Shown piece after piece: positions 38,906 through 50,661 of a stretch of 64,000 nt of DNA. The notes under the pieces are model-generated. The model worked only from the letters and a program-made list of their open reading frames with translations. It made no database searches and was not told the DNA's origin. Source of the stretch: Ancylostoma caninum (taxonomy: Eukaryota > Nematoda > Chromadorea > Rhabditida > Ancylostomatidae); NCBI GenBank assembly GCA_037903475.1, contig JBAJFG010000002.1, positions 310,001 through 374,000 of the forward strand. The letters run 5' to 3'. Both the position numbers and the translations under genes were made by a program. Positions within the stretch are counted from its first letter, which is position 1. Every line of letters starts with the position of its first letter.

Positions 38906-39360
38906 GATGCCGTGAATGGGAAACTCAGGTACAAAACAGAGATGAAAAATTTCAACCAAGTCTGGGTTCCCCAAGTTCTTTCGCATCTCCAACATTTACT
39001 ATTTGTTTTGAATTGACATGAGTGTTCATTTTCTCCAAATTACAAATTAAATCTAGACGAGGGATACTGCTTGTTACTCAACGTGCTGTTCCACGAGGGT
39101 GGCAGGTATACACGCATGTCGAAGTTCCGACAGGTTCCCATGACCCCAAATGCCGCGCCAAAAAGCCTACTGATGGCACTACTTGCATTTAATCTTCAAC
39201 TGTTTCCTGCTGAGAAAAAGTGGTTCTTTCCAAATAGTAAACCTTACTGAATATTCCAAGACGCGAGGATGTACAGGTGGCTGAATTTCAGATTTTTTTC
39301 CCACTAAGCTTAGTTTCACTGTCCATCTCTAGCATCCTCATCGAGATTTGCCATTCTCAT

Positions 39361-39441
39361 CGCCTGGAGTCGGGTCCAACGGTGTGATAAGGGTGCGCCA
39401 GCGTCCAAAAGTGGGGAAACGCCTGGAGTTGGGTCCAACGG
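39361..39441 (-). repeat. Isolated 1.4 copies of the 59-bp minisatellite, inverted
   Basis: CGCCTGGAGTCGGGTCCAAC recurs exactly 59 bases later with one change. This is the reverse complement of the unit that forms the large array at 43716-45750, about 4.3 kb away. Confidence 0.9.
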
Positions 39442-40420
39442 TTTGGTGTATGTGTTGGTGTTTGTTGTTCGAACTCAGTGTTTTTTTTTTCTGTATTGCT
39501 TGTTCACATTTAATTGTATTAGTCAGTTCTGATGTACAGCGCGTTCTCGTGACGCAGACATAAAATAAAAAAAAATTAAAAGGCAACAGTTTCCATTACC
39601 GCTTAACACATTAAGGTGAGAATATACAAACGACTTCGCTATAATTATTTTCAATGGAAAAGAAAACTTCTTGAACCGAACATCACAACCAAGCCTTTCC
39701 CCGTCTCATAATTTCTAGTGCGAAGGAAAGCAACTTTTAGACACCAGCAGTGAGAACATTACGAGAGAGAAAGGTAACCTCAAAACATTCTCAGGAGCTG
39801 TCACACCATAAATAAAAAACTAAAAGAAGCAATAACAACGCAACAATTTCAATACCACCCAAAAATCGTGACGTCAGGTAATCCGCCCACTGCATATACA
39901 TATACCACAATCCGTGCTGACTCGGTCGACAGCTCAACGTTCACCTTAGAATGGAGTGAAGTGAACCCAACGTGTTATCTTGCGAAATGTGGTGGCCGGC
40001 ACTCCCGCTCGCCTTTTATACAGCCAAGCAGCGGAAGATCGCTCGCCAACATGCTCTTCCGCCTGTACGCCTCATCGCTAAATAACCTTATCAGTGCTTC
40101 CACAGAGGAGTACATCGCCAATATAACTTTTCACAGAGAAAATGTCTCGGGAACCACAGTCCTCCGTCATATACACGTCATATACACTCCACACGAACTT
40201 CAGAATAATCATCATAAGTCAAAGGTAAAGAGGGATTGTGTTCGCATGTGGGTTTCCCGAAATGGAAGTTTTGTTGACGGCACAAATTCTTATGGCGCCA
40301 GTGATAAGGTTATCTGTATGTGCTGATGGAGCAGGTCGAGTAACGACAGCAAGCGGATTTCCGCTGCACGGCTGTATAAAAAGTGCGGAGTGAGTCTGAT
40401 TACACATCTTTATTTCACCA

Positions 40421-40605
40421 TATATGACGCTGCCAACTAATTTGTCCTCGTAAAAATGCAAGTTGGGAATGAATGGCCACAATCCGGACCGTTCGGGGCA
40501 TGGCACAGTGAAAATGAAATGGTGGCATAACTGGAAGCGTTCGGATTCTGCCACATTCTCTACTTTGCGTTTTTGCGAGGACAAATTAGTTGGCAGCGTC
40601 ATATA
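40421..40605. mobile_element. Fold-back MITE, 185 bp, 41-bp arms
   Basis: The arms at 40421-40461 and 40565-40605 are inverted repeats with about two mismatches (core GACGCTGCCAACTAATTTGT). The outermost bases can be read as a TA duplication around TATGACGC ends, which would suit a Tc1/mariner-type MITE, but this is tentative. There is no coding potential. Confidence 0.65.
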
Positions 40606-40994
40606 TTCTAAGCTCACGAAGGTGGCGGCACGGTGATGCAGTTAGGCCGGCAGTGGGCTTCGAAGATGAGCATCATGGTACGGTTCTCCGTGACACAATG
40701 TTTTTACGCCCTGGACAGCCTTTCTATGGTCCATTAGCTCACAGATGGCGCCTGTTCTGACATTGTCTGCAATTACGACTTTGCCTGCAGAATGCGTCTG
40801 GAAGGATATTTTAGCGGATGGCAGTGGGGAAACATAAGAATGGAAGGGACCACACCATATGGATATCAAAAAAGTGCAAAAAATAGATCGGTTGGCCTAA
40901 AAATGGTGAAGTCGTAGTTGCGGACAAAGTCAGATCGGGCGCCCGCTGTGAGCTAATAGACTGTACGTGGGGATTCATTTCTCGCCTAGCATTG

Positions 40995-41194
40995 GGTGAA
41001 AGGGGATTTGGGGGGGGGGGGGGGGGCCACCCAAAAAAAGGTCATAGGCTTCACCTTGTAAGCCTAAGTAAAAGCACTAGCCTATGCCTAAGCTAAGCCT
41101 AAGCCTAATCCTATGCTTAAGCATGGGTCTAAGCGTAAGCCTAACGCTTAGGCTTAGGCTTCACAGGAGTGCCCCCCCCAACCCCCTTTTCACC
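40995..41194. mobile_element. MULE-like fold-back element with telomere-like core and 9-bp duplication
   Basis: The ends GGTGAAAGGGGATTTGGGGG and ...CCCCCTTTTCACC form an imperfect terminal inverted repeat. The flanks are the identical 9-mer CTAGCATTG (40986-40994 and 41195-41203). Nine-base duplications point to Mutator-like elements. Inside are degenerate GCCTAA/TTAGGC hexamers, the nematode telomere unit, running one way at about 41060-41110 and the opposite way at about 41145-41160. Poly-G and poly-C runs sit next to the ends. Confidence 0.65.
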
Positions 41195-41689
41195 CTAGCA
41201 TTGTTCTAAACAGCAATGTGGAACCTGCCACATGTATAAATGTCGGAATGTGGAGCAAACAAACGAAAATCGTCCACAAAAGCGATGCCTGGAGATGCTG
41301 TGTCAGGTGGTGCTGATGGCGAATTATCAGGAAAATGATAGTGTGGCAACTAAACGACGACGCTATAATCTCTTGAGCAGGCACAGAAACTCTCCAGCAG
41401 TGGGCATTTGAGGAAGTATGTGAAATGAAAGGAAGAGAAACCTGCTCCTATGACTTCTGAGTGAAAGATGTGGCATGACATTAGAGAAACCAGTACTGAG
41501 TGAACAATAAACCCGTCCTACAGAAGGTTTAATGCCCGTCAACTGCTAACGAATGAAACACTTCATGTGAAGAGCATTGGAATACAAATTAACGTGAACT
41601 TTGCTCCACTTCCTATCCTAGAATCACTGATTCATCTTCATTTATGATTGGTCGATCCTGATATTTTGCGTGGACGGAAACCACAAACT

Positions 41690-41925
41690 ACTTCCCCCCC
41701 CCCCGAGAATGGGCCGCCAAATCTTCGAAATTACTTCACAAATAAAAATCTTGTACCGGTTTATTTTCAATTGTTCATTTTTATTATAATTTTTAATACA
41801 ATTTTTACTTATTCTTCACTTTTATAATTGATATTTTTAATTTTATTTTCCGTCTGGGTCCCCAAAACGGCGGAGACCCCACTTTTCCCCACCCCCCTCC
41901 AGCCCACTTTCTGCGTCCGCCACTG
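41690..41925. mobile_element. Second, left-truncated copy of the 5.06-kb hAT-type MITE
   Basis: The body matches the element at 5064-5333 (shared GAGAATGGG(T/C)CGCCAAAT, CCAAAACGGCGGAGACCCCA). The right end GCGTCCGCCACTG is intact and the left terminal repeat is missing. A further end fragment, CAGTGGCGGAGACCC, is at about 42375. Confidence 0.65.
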
Positions 41926-43715
41926 TGTAGGTTCCCTTCATCCAGCTGATAAGTTACTAATAGACTGGAGAAGTAGCATCCTGATATATCTCAATGGATC
42001 TTTCGTTATGAAGAGAAAAGAATAAGGCGAGAACAATTGATAAAATTGCCCTTTGGTGTTAGAACGATTGCTCGTAACTACCGCTCCCGGAACAGCTGTC
42101 CTCGAAGTTCCAAAGAAAAGAAAAAAGAAAAACCCGGGCCGCGAAGACCCTATTGCTATCTCTGATTTGTTGCATTTGGGAAATATTCACAGACAAGAGT
42201 ATAACGCAATTCAGACAAACGCTCAACGACATCTCTAAAATGATGATCTTCTGTGACACATGACTGACTATAATGCAGTCACGAGGATCAAAATCGTCGC
42301 ATGCTGCACACGTGAACACCACTTCCGCCCTGACCAGACTTCATTCTTTGAAATTTCCGCCTTCCGGATAGCCACAGTGGCGGAGACCCAGCTTTTTTCC
42401 TAGGCTTCCCGTCATCAACAGCCAGAATTCGGGTTTCGCATCTTGATGGGCAACACTCGCTGCCCACATGGAGTCCCACGCATTGTAGAGGAATTACACA
42501 ATGACTGCAAAACTCGAATCCTGTTTGATGGCTTTAATACAACATAGAGGAACGAGTTGTCATAAAGTGACTGAATGCAGCACTAAACCGCGTCGAGTTG
42601 TTGTCAACGCTGACATTGTCAGGTATGCATAGTTAAGGAATTAAAGGTTCTTGACGAACCTGGATGCGGGAAAATGTATTAGATGCAGAATGTACTATGG
42701 ATACAGAATGATTCGGGAGGTAGATAGAGTTAAAAAGTTGTGGGAAAAGTATATAAATAACCATAACTTAGCAGGACTTCGTCTCTGCTGTAACAAACGG
42801 CAACAGGGTGTGCAAAGGAGAGAAAAAAACTCAGATGAGACTGAGATGAGAGGAACTGCAGTGACGAAGAGCTCCCTCAAGAAACAATCGATTAGGAAAA
42901 CTGTTTTTCCTATTAATGTAGAAAATCGTGCCAAATTATGTCAACTGCTTCAGAATAATGAGCGAATGAAGCAGTTGTAGGCTTTCAGGGGATGGGTTGG
43001 CGCAAAGCGTCACAGACGAGAAGCAAAAAACATGCAAACCTGGATGTGATTACGACCCTGTGAGGTTTCATCCGAGCTTAGGCGGACCTTACCATGAAAG
43101 GTTCAGAATGAAATGATGCTCAACGCAAGTCGTATCAAGCGGATCCAGTTGAACTGTTATCAAATTACAGGAACTGTCAAACTTTTCTGGTGATCATGAA
43201 TGATGTCTTTATTTATAACCATTCTGGCCGTCCGGCTAACGCCGGACTTCCAGACTTCTATTGATGCTCGCTTCGTTCGCATACTGCACCTTGAAAGCAA
43301 ACACAAAAGTGTAGATGGATTGATAAAATCTGCATCCTTCCACGCAGTTCTATCGCTCTTCTGAGAAACCCTTGATCCCGTAAGTGGTAGCTTTCCCCCG
43401 TATGAACGAAGCTATGCTCTTCCATATGAGCGAAATATATGGCCGTGAAGAACTGAGTGTAACCAATTCAGTGCAAATGTTATGTTGAAATGATTTAGGC
43501 TGAACTGGTTGTTGTGGTAATTCAAGTGATAAGGGTCCACCGGTGTATATGAACGGAAAGGAAGGAGTGGTTCTTCTCCAAAGGAATGGGAAGAGAACAC
43601 CGATACGGAAGGAAACAATGTACATCTAGGCGATTTAGGTAGGAGGGTCCGCCGAAACAGGATAAGCGTACCCCTCAGGAATAGACCCGCCTAGCGAATT
43701 CCTATTACTTGTGGA
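41926..43715. other. Intergenic region, no recognised gene
   Basis: Short plus-strand frames (42053-42238, 42651-42980) are Lys/Arg-rich but match no family I can name and have no convincing splice context. Confidence 0.4.
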
Positions 43716-45750
43716 AGCCGGCGCACCCTTATCACACCGTTGGGCCCGACTCCAGGCGTTTCCCCACTTTTGAACGCCGGCGCTCCCTTATCACACCGTT
43801 GGACCCGACTCCAGGCGTTTTTCCACTTTTTGACGCCGGCGCACCCTTATCACACCGTTCGACTGGACTTCAGGCGTTTTTCCACTTTTTGACGCCGGCG
43901 CACCCTTATCACACCGTTCGACTGGACTTCAGGCGTTTACCCACTCTTGGATACCGGCGCACCCATATCACACCGTTGGACCCGACTCCAGGCGTTTCCC
44001 CATTTTTGGACGCCGGCGCACCTTTATCACACCGTTGGACCCGACTCCAGGCTTTTCCCCATTTTTGGACGCCGGCGCACCTTTATCACACCGTTGGACC
44101 CGACTCCAGGCGTTTCCCCATTTTTGGACGCCGGCGCACCTTTATCACACCGTTGGACCCGACTCCAGGCGTTTCCCCATTTTTGGACGCCGGCGCACCT
44201 TTATCACACCGTTGGACCCGACTCCAGGCTTTTCCCCACTTTTGGACGCCGGCGCTCCCTTATCAAACCGTTGGACCCGACTTCAGGCTTTTCCCCACTT
44301 ATGGACGCCGGCGCACCCTTATCACACCGTTGGACCCGACTCCAGGCGTTTCCCCATTTTTGGACGCCGGCGCACCTTTATCACACCGTTGGACCCGACT
44401 CCAGGCTTTTCCCCATTTTTGGACGCCGGCGCACCTTTATCACACCGTTGGACCCGACTCCAGGCTTTTCCCCACTTTTGGACGCCGGCGCTCCCTTATC
44501 AAACCGTTGGACCCGACTTCAGGCTTTTCCCCACTTATGGACGCCGGCGCACCCTTATCACACCGTTGGACCCGACTCCAGGCGTTTCCCCATTTTTGGA
44601 CGCCGGCGCACCTTTATCACACCGTTGGACCCGACTCCAGGCTTTTCCCCATTTTTGGACGCCGGCGCACCTTTATCACACCGTTGGACCCGACTCCAGG
44701 CTTTTCCCCACTTTTGGACGCCGGCGCTCCCTTATCAAACCGTTGGACCCGACTTCAGGCTTTTCCCCACTTATGGACGCCGGCGCACCTTTATCACACC
44801 GTTGGACCCGACTCCAGGCTTTTCCCCACTTTTGGACGCCGGCGCACCCTTATCACATCATTGGACCCGACTGCAGGCGTTTCCCCACTTATGGACGCCG
44901 GCGCACCCTTATCACACCGTTGGACCCGACTCCAGGCGTTTCCCCATTTTTGGACGCCGGCGCTCCCTTATCACACCACTGAACCCGACTCCAGGCGTTT
45001 TTCCACTTTTCGACGCCGGCGCACCCTTATCACACCACTGAACCCGACTCCAGGCGTTTTTCCACTTTTCGGACGCCGGCGCACCTTTATCACACCGTTG
45101 GACCCGACTCCAGGCTTTTCCCCACTTTTGGACGCCGGCGCTCCCTTATCAAACCGTTGGACCCGACTTCAGGCTTTTCCCCACTTATGGACGCCGGCGC
45201 ACCTTTATCACACCGTTGGACCCGACTCCAGGCTTTTCCCCACTTTTGGACGCCGGCGCACCCTTATCACACCATTGGACCCGACTGCAGGCGTTTCCCC
45301 ACTTATGGACGCCGGCGCACCCTTATCACACCGTTGGACCCGACTCCAGGCGTTTCCCCATTTTTGGACGCCGGCGCTCCCTTATCACACCACTGAACCC
45401 GACTCCAGGCGTTTTTCCACTTTTCGACGCCGGCGCACCCTTGTCACACCACTGAACCCGACTCCAGGCGTTTTTCCACTTTTCGACGCCGGCGCACCCT
45501 TATCATACCGTTGGACCCGACTCCAGGCTTTTCCCCACTTTTGGACGCCGACGCACCCTCATCACACCATTGGACCCGACTTAAGGCGTTTTTCCACTTT
45601 TGAACGCCGGCGCACCCTTATCATACCGTTGGAACCGACTCCAGGGGTTTCCCCACTTTTGGACGCCGCCGCACCCCATCACGCCGTTGGACCCGTCCCC
45701 AGGCGTTTCCCTACTTTTCGGCGCCGGCGCACCCTCCACACCGCGGTGCA
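43716..45750 (+). repeat. 59-bp minisatellite array, about 34 copies, with higher-order units
   Basis: The unit is 59 bp; its conserved segments are GACGCCGGCGCACC, TTATCACACCGTTGGACC and CGACTCCAGGCGTTTCCCC. Variants alternate GCGTTT/GCTTTT, CACC/CTCC and CATTTTT/CACTTAT/CACTTTT. The marker CCACTTATGGACG recurs at steps of 236 bp (44301, 44537, 44773), i.e. a four-unit higher-order repeat. A larger block around 44773-44950 recurs about 414 bp on. The period is not a multiple of three and no forward frame contains a stop, so a 710-codon frame (43709-45841) and shorter ones arise automatically. I do not call them genes. Edge units are more diverged than the centre. Confidence 0.95.
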
Positions 45751-46040
45751 CTCACCGCTCTCCACTTCCCCATCCTCCAGAGCTTCCCTTCATTCTTTGA
45801 ACCTCACCATACCCGTCCCTATCATCTTGTTGACCTCGTAATCACCATCGCTGGCCAATCAGGGAATTTCGTTTCTGACACACACACACGTGACAGACGA
45901 AGTAAGCCCGTTATTATAAGTCATGATAAGAACGAGTACAATTTCCAACTAGAACATCACAAAATTGGTTGTGCAATGGTCCTGTTGCTATACCACACAT
46001 TGCCGGCAATCGCTACAATCGTTGCGATCCAAGCGATTTA

Positions 46041-46838
46041 AGGGGCTTGCAGACTTTTGCCGGCGACAATCGCCCAAGGTTAAAGCAGGTTTCAGAGTTG
46101 TGCCGCGCGGCGCCACGCCAAATGATGAAGAATGGGGCACGGCAACGCTGAGGGAGCCCGCGCGGCAAGTGGGGGAGTATCCAGAGATTTTGCCTCGCGC
46201 GAGCCCTCCGCGGCATTTTGCGGGCTCGTTCTGCGAGTCGCGGAGTCGAATGGTCTGGGGTATTCGTTGCCGCGCGGCAAATCGAACATTCTTGGCTGCT
46301 GCATGAGTTGTGATTGTATATATTGGTTCTTTTTTTTTCGTTTTCTTTTACTCAGGCTGACTCGTGCCACGCCGCGCCGCTTATCAAAAAAATCTATGAA
46401 ACCCGCTTAAGAGGTTTTTAGAGTTTTGACGCGTCGCGTCAGCTTGCGAGCTCGCCCTGCGGGCTGCGGCAGTGCGACAAACTGGGAGTTCATTGCGAGG
46501 CGAGAAGTGAGCACGCAGCGGTTCACTTTTCACGCCGTGCCGCACCACACAATGCTGAAAACTGTAAAAACCCAAAAAAAATCTTCAATCAAAATCTCCA
46601 ACCCAAAAATTTCCGTGAGTGCTGCCTTTAGTGATAGGCCAGCGGCGTCGCTGCGGCAAGGATCCCGCGAGAAGAGCTTGCATGCTTTTTTGTCGCGGCA
46701 GCGCCCAGCGACGTCGCCCAGCGGCGCGCGGCAAGGAATGGCGGTGGGGGTATTTTGTCGCCGGGAGACAACTTTTGCCGCGCATCCACTTTGCCGCTGC
46801 CGCGTCAACGTCGCTGCGCTAAAAGTATGCAAGCCCCT
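46041..46838. mobile_element. Non-autonomous PIF/Harbinger-type element, GC-rich, 798 bp
   Basis: The ends AGGGGCTTGCAGACTTTT and, inverted, AGGGGCTTGCATACTTTT are flanked by TTA on both sides (46038-46040 and 46839-46841). The 3-bp TTA duplication is the PIF/Harbinger signature. The interior is far more GC-rich than its surroundings and carries many GCGGCA/TGCCGC motifs on both strands, likely transposase-binding-like subterminal repeats. Overlapping open frames of 60-138 codons on both strands reflect composition, not a transposase. Confidence 0.7.
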
Positions 46839-46841
46839 TTA

Positions 46842-49800
46842 GACTCCCAATGCAACAATCGATGAGCTTTTTCCATAATTCCCTCTACTTCCACCATCAG
46901 TTCGTTTTCCTCACTTCGAATGGACGAAACCTTGAGATGACCTGAGATGATCCAACGGAGTTACTTGTAAAGACAAATTGACCTTGACTGGTTCCTGGTG
47001 ATCCAACAAAAAAGGGAATGAATGCAGTGCCGCTCATCGTTAGGAGTAATGGATGCGTTTGTGTTCCACTGTGAACCGAAACGTTCCATAGTGCAGCACG
47101 CAACTGCCCGTGAAACCTCCGCAAGACGAACACCATATGGATGCGTGGAGGGATGCGTGGAGAGCAAAGAAAGAAATAAGGAGTAGAAACAAGAATAGTA
47201 GTAGATCCCGTCAGTCGCGCGTCAAACGCGTCCAACTCTTTGCGAAGGATTTTTCATGAAGACCGGTCAACGCGGCATGCACATCCTCAATGAAGAGAAC
47301 GCGCGGCAGCCCTGAATCGTAAATGCCTGCGTCTGAGCTGCAACTGCGATGCGACTGGGCCTCATTCTTCATCTTGAAGACGCACGCACGTCAGTCGCAT
47401 GTATCCAGCAAAAATTGCCCTTATTTCAATATTTCAACAGTGATGAGTTGTGGCATGAAATGAATGGGTATTTTAGTTTACAATCTCCTTCTTTCTTTAT
47501 GTTAAACTTGCTTTCATCCCCATCTCCCTCCAACTCGTGCCCGGACAACTCGGCCGCTTTTTGCAAGCGAGCTGAAACGGTGACAACAAAAACAGCCTTC
47601 TACGTCTTTACTATAGTGGTAGACCTAGGAATTCAGTTGAATCTCTGACAGCAAAACTTCCCTGAGTGCTGCCTTTAACACATGATCGGCTTATTTGTTC
47701 CAGTGACAGGTAATCTCTCTACTTCCGTTTATTCAGAGAGGACAGAGAGGACACGAATGATTAAGCGAAACCAATTTTTGAGCTTCATCTATTTATTCAA
47801 CAAAGAAAATAGGAACTAAAAGCAGCAATCAGCATTTTTGACTGAGAATTATGTGTAAGTGAATCAAAACAATGGGAATGACATGAAAGTATGATAGTTC
47901 GTGAACTGTAAAGGTAACGGAATCTAACGACCACAAAGCAAGAGGTGGTTGCAACGCGCTTTGCGGCGCTCCTTGCAGCAATGCAAGGACACTCGGAACG
48001 CCTTACAACGCGGTTCCAAACCCTAGCAAAAAAAAAAGAATTCAATGGTTCCACGCATCGTAATGCGTCTGTCCTCACAACTCGAATGAGACAACTTATG
48101 TAATCATTTGTTCAGGAATAGATCCGAAGAATTCAAATGTTCAAAAAAGAGGTGGATTCAAACGCCTCCTTATCATTACTGAAGGGTTGTATTGCTCCCT
48201 CTTTAACAACACAGGCACTATAGACGAGGTCGAATTTTCGAATTCCGAATAAAATGAGTATTTAATGCGTTATTTGGTCCTGACTATACTCACACCCATG
48301 CGACAAGAAAAATTCTAGATATAGAAGAAACCTCGTCCAGGTAAGAGTTTGTAGACAATAAAATCGTTGTATTTCTTTAAAAAATGAAGTAACACCGTCA
48401 TACAAAGAATTTCTCTCACGAGCAGCCATAAATATCGGATTGTCGTATGAGTCAGCGAATGGCGAAATATGATGGCTCAGTCCCATGGGTCGATTATCGT
48501 GACGCGGACAAACAATGCATGCATGAACTCTCAAGACGAGGAAAACTAGCCTCCGAATAGCGCAGAGGCAGGAGTGTGGGGAATGCGCGTCAATACCCGC
48601 AGCTCTGAAAGAACCTAAAGATCGAGCTGATTTATCTAGAGGTCATCAGACGTAAATATTTCGGGAAGTTGGACTGAGCGAAAATGGGAGGATGATTCAT
48701 ATAGAGCTGTTTGGAAAGACAACATCGTTGATTTATTCAGTGGAACTACAAATAGCTGCGTACTGAAGCAGAAATTCAGTGGAATGGTGAATATTAACAT
48801 AGTAATCGCTGGAAGAAATGGGGTGCCTTGATAATAAAGGTCATGAACCTTGAAACGGAGGTCAGGCTTAATAACAGAGGTCAGTATCAAATGGACCGTC
48901 AGCTGCTGTACACAAAGTGCAAAGAAGTACAAGAAACGTGATGATCCAAGAAAAAAAAACCCATTCGCAAGTTGGTCACAACGCCTCGTGAATTATGCGG
49001 AAAGGAATTACTCAGAAAAGGAGGCGTCCACCATCAAAGGTCGCACTGCCCGACGCCCACGTCACTACTACACGTGTGCTTCGCCAGTTGCGAAACATCT
49101 GGGGCACCGCTGCAGAGTGCAACCAGTGCGCTGCCCTTGTTTATTCACAACTATGGAACAGTCCACCTATGAGGCGACAGGTAGCAAGGTAGTGGAATTT
49201 GTGGAAAAGAGACCTGGACAACGAAGTGCTGATAATTCACTCCAAGCATAGCTCTGAAAGCATTTAGGAGCAGACTCAGAAAAACAACTTACAATTATGT
49301 ACCTATCGTGCGTTTGGTTGGTGACTCAGTGGTGAGTAAAGCCTTTAGTGACAGAACCGATCACGTAATGATTTAACTAACACATAGTTTACATTACAAC
49401 ATAATTCTCAGGAAAGAATCAATGTACCGTTCTTGGATCCTCTTTCCCTCACAAGCGCTCCATTGCTTCAATTCATGTTGTTTTATTGATTACTCTACTG
49501 ATGCTTTGTTTGTTACAGATTTACGCCTTATTTTTGTCTTTATCTACCTACAATCTATCTATAATGTATCGTTATTCTTATTTTATGCCAGTACATGAAT
49601 GGATAAAATAAATGAGAACCGCGACCGGCCAGTTGGTGTCGTTCCCTTGTCTCTGTGATGGGTGTGCAGCAAGCATACGACTCAAAGGCATAAGAGAACA
49701 CACATCCGGGCCTCTGGGAGGACCCGAGATGAGCTTCGGGACATATGTGTAAGAGTAGCGGACACAGAAAGTGGGTAGCAGGGGGGGGGGCGGGGGGAAA

Positions 49801-50142
49801 ATTGCGGTCTCTGGGAAAGTAAAAATAATAAAAATATTAATTTAAGTCTTGAATAATTAGTAATAAGATCCCGCGTCCCCCAATGGTGCATACCTACTGG
49901 AGGGATTCCTGGAAATGTTAGGCTGGTGCACAATTGTCTGCCATTTTTCTTTTCATCGCAAAAAATTTAGCAAATGCGCTTTCGGTGATGCTGTGAGCTC
50001 GTGTAGAGTTTATCCAGCAACTTCTCACAAGTTCCCGAGCCTGCTGACCCCTTTTGATACGAAAATTTTCTCTGAGGTATGGAGTAGTGTGCAGTGCTTC
50101 TAGGATACCAGCGCACATGCTCTTTGAAGATATGCAAGTATA
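46842..50142. other. Intergenic region, no recognised gene
   Basis: I find no supported gene. A plus-strand frame at 48850-49251 (133 codons, basic, Cys-containing) has no recognisable domain. Poly-G occurs near 49783. Confidence 0.4.
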
Positions 50143-50659
50143 CGGGGTGGGCATAGGTAATAAGACGTGTTTTGCTTTCAAACGAGCATGTCTCGCTTTG
50201 GAGTCATGTTTCCTTGGAATCTCTGTACGTTTTACCAGGACAGCGCTCAGGAACTTAGGTCTCGTCTGGTTCAGAACTGGGGAACCAATAAGTTTTAGAA
50301 CCTACTGGTTTTGTCGAATGGCCATTCAACTGCACAGAACTTAGTCAAGTGTGTTAGTAGATTATCATAATACCTGAGACATAGGCTTGCTCAAAACCCT
50401 TTGGTAGTTAGGAATCCCCACAAAGGAACATCGAAAATAAGAAATAAATTTTTGTGCAACACTTGCATACCGAGGCCTGCGACTTCATTTGATGCTTTTG
50501 CGTCTGATTCCGAGTAGATGGAGCATATTTACAGATGTTTTCTTGTACTATGTTCGTTGGAAGTTAGTAAACATAGTTCATGTGATGCTGTTGCAAATAG
50601 CTTTGGAAAACCTTTTCTGGACGCCCTTTTGTTTGTTACCGTATTTTCGGCCCACCCTG
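50143..50659. mobile_element. Possible Tc1-type remnant, 517 bp
   Basis: The ends CGGGGTGGGC and, inverted, CAGGGTGGGC share 9 of 10 bases. TA lies at 50141-50142 and 50660-50661. Ends of the form TACAGGGTG are common in Tc1/mariner elements. No transposase frame was recognised, so the call rests on short repeats only. Confidence 0.4.
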
Positions 50660-50661
50660 TA

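Noticed and set aside
39868..40326. 152-codon plus-strand frame
   Set aside because: No recognisable family, overlaps a minus-strand frame of similar length and borders a fold-back repeat.
40980..41210. True internal telomere or chromosome end
   Set aside because: The hexamers are few, degenerate and in both orientations, and they lie within a transposon-like element flanked by a target duplication.
42245..42480. THAP-like Cys/His text on the plus strand
   Set aside because: A few residues resemble a THAP end, but the spacing of the zinc ligands and the rest of the domain are missing and the frame is broken.
43709..45841. 710-codon plus-strand open frame
   Set aside because: It is the automatic result of a 59-bp repeat lacking stops in all three forward frames. 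No start context, domain or unique coding sequence supports a protein.
46092..46842. Several overlapping 60-138-codon frames on both strands
   Set aside because: They lie inside a GC-rich PIF/Harbinger-type MITE where stops are rare by composition, and there is no transposase motif.
48545..48615. Possible tRNA-like A box
   Set aside because: The A-box-like start is present but there is no acceptable B box and no clover-leaf.
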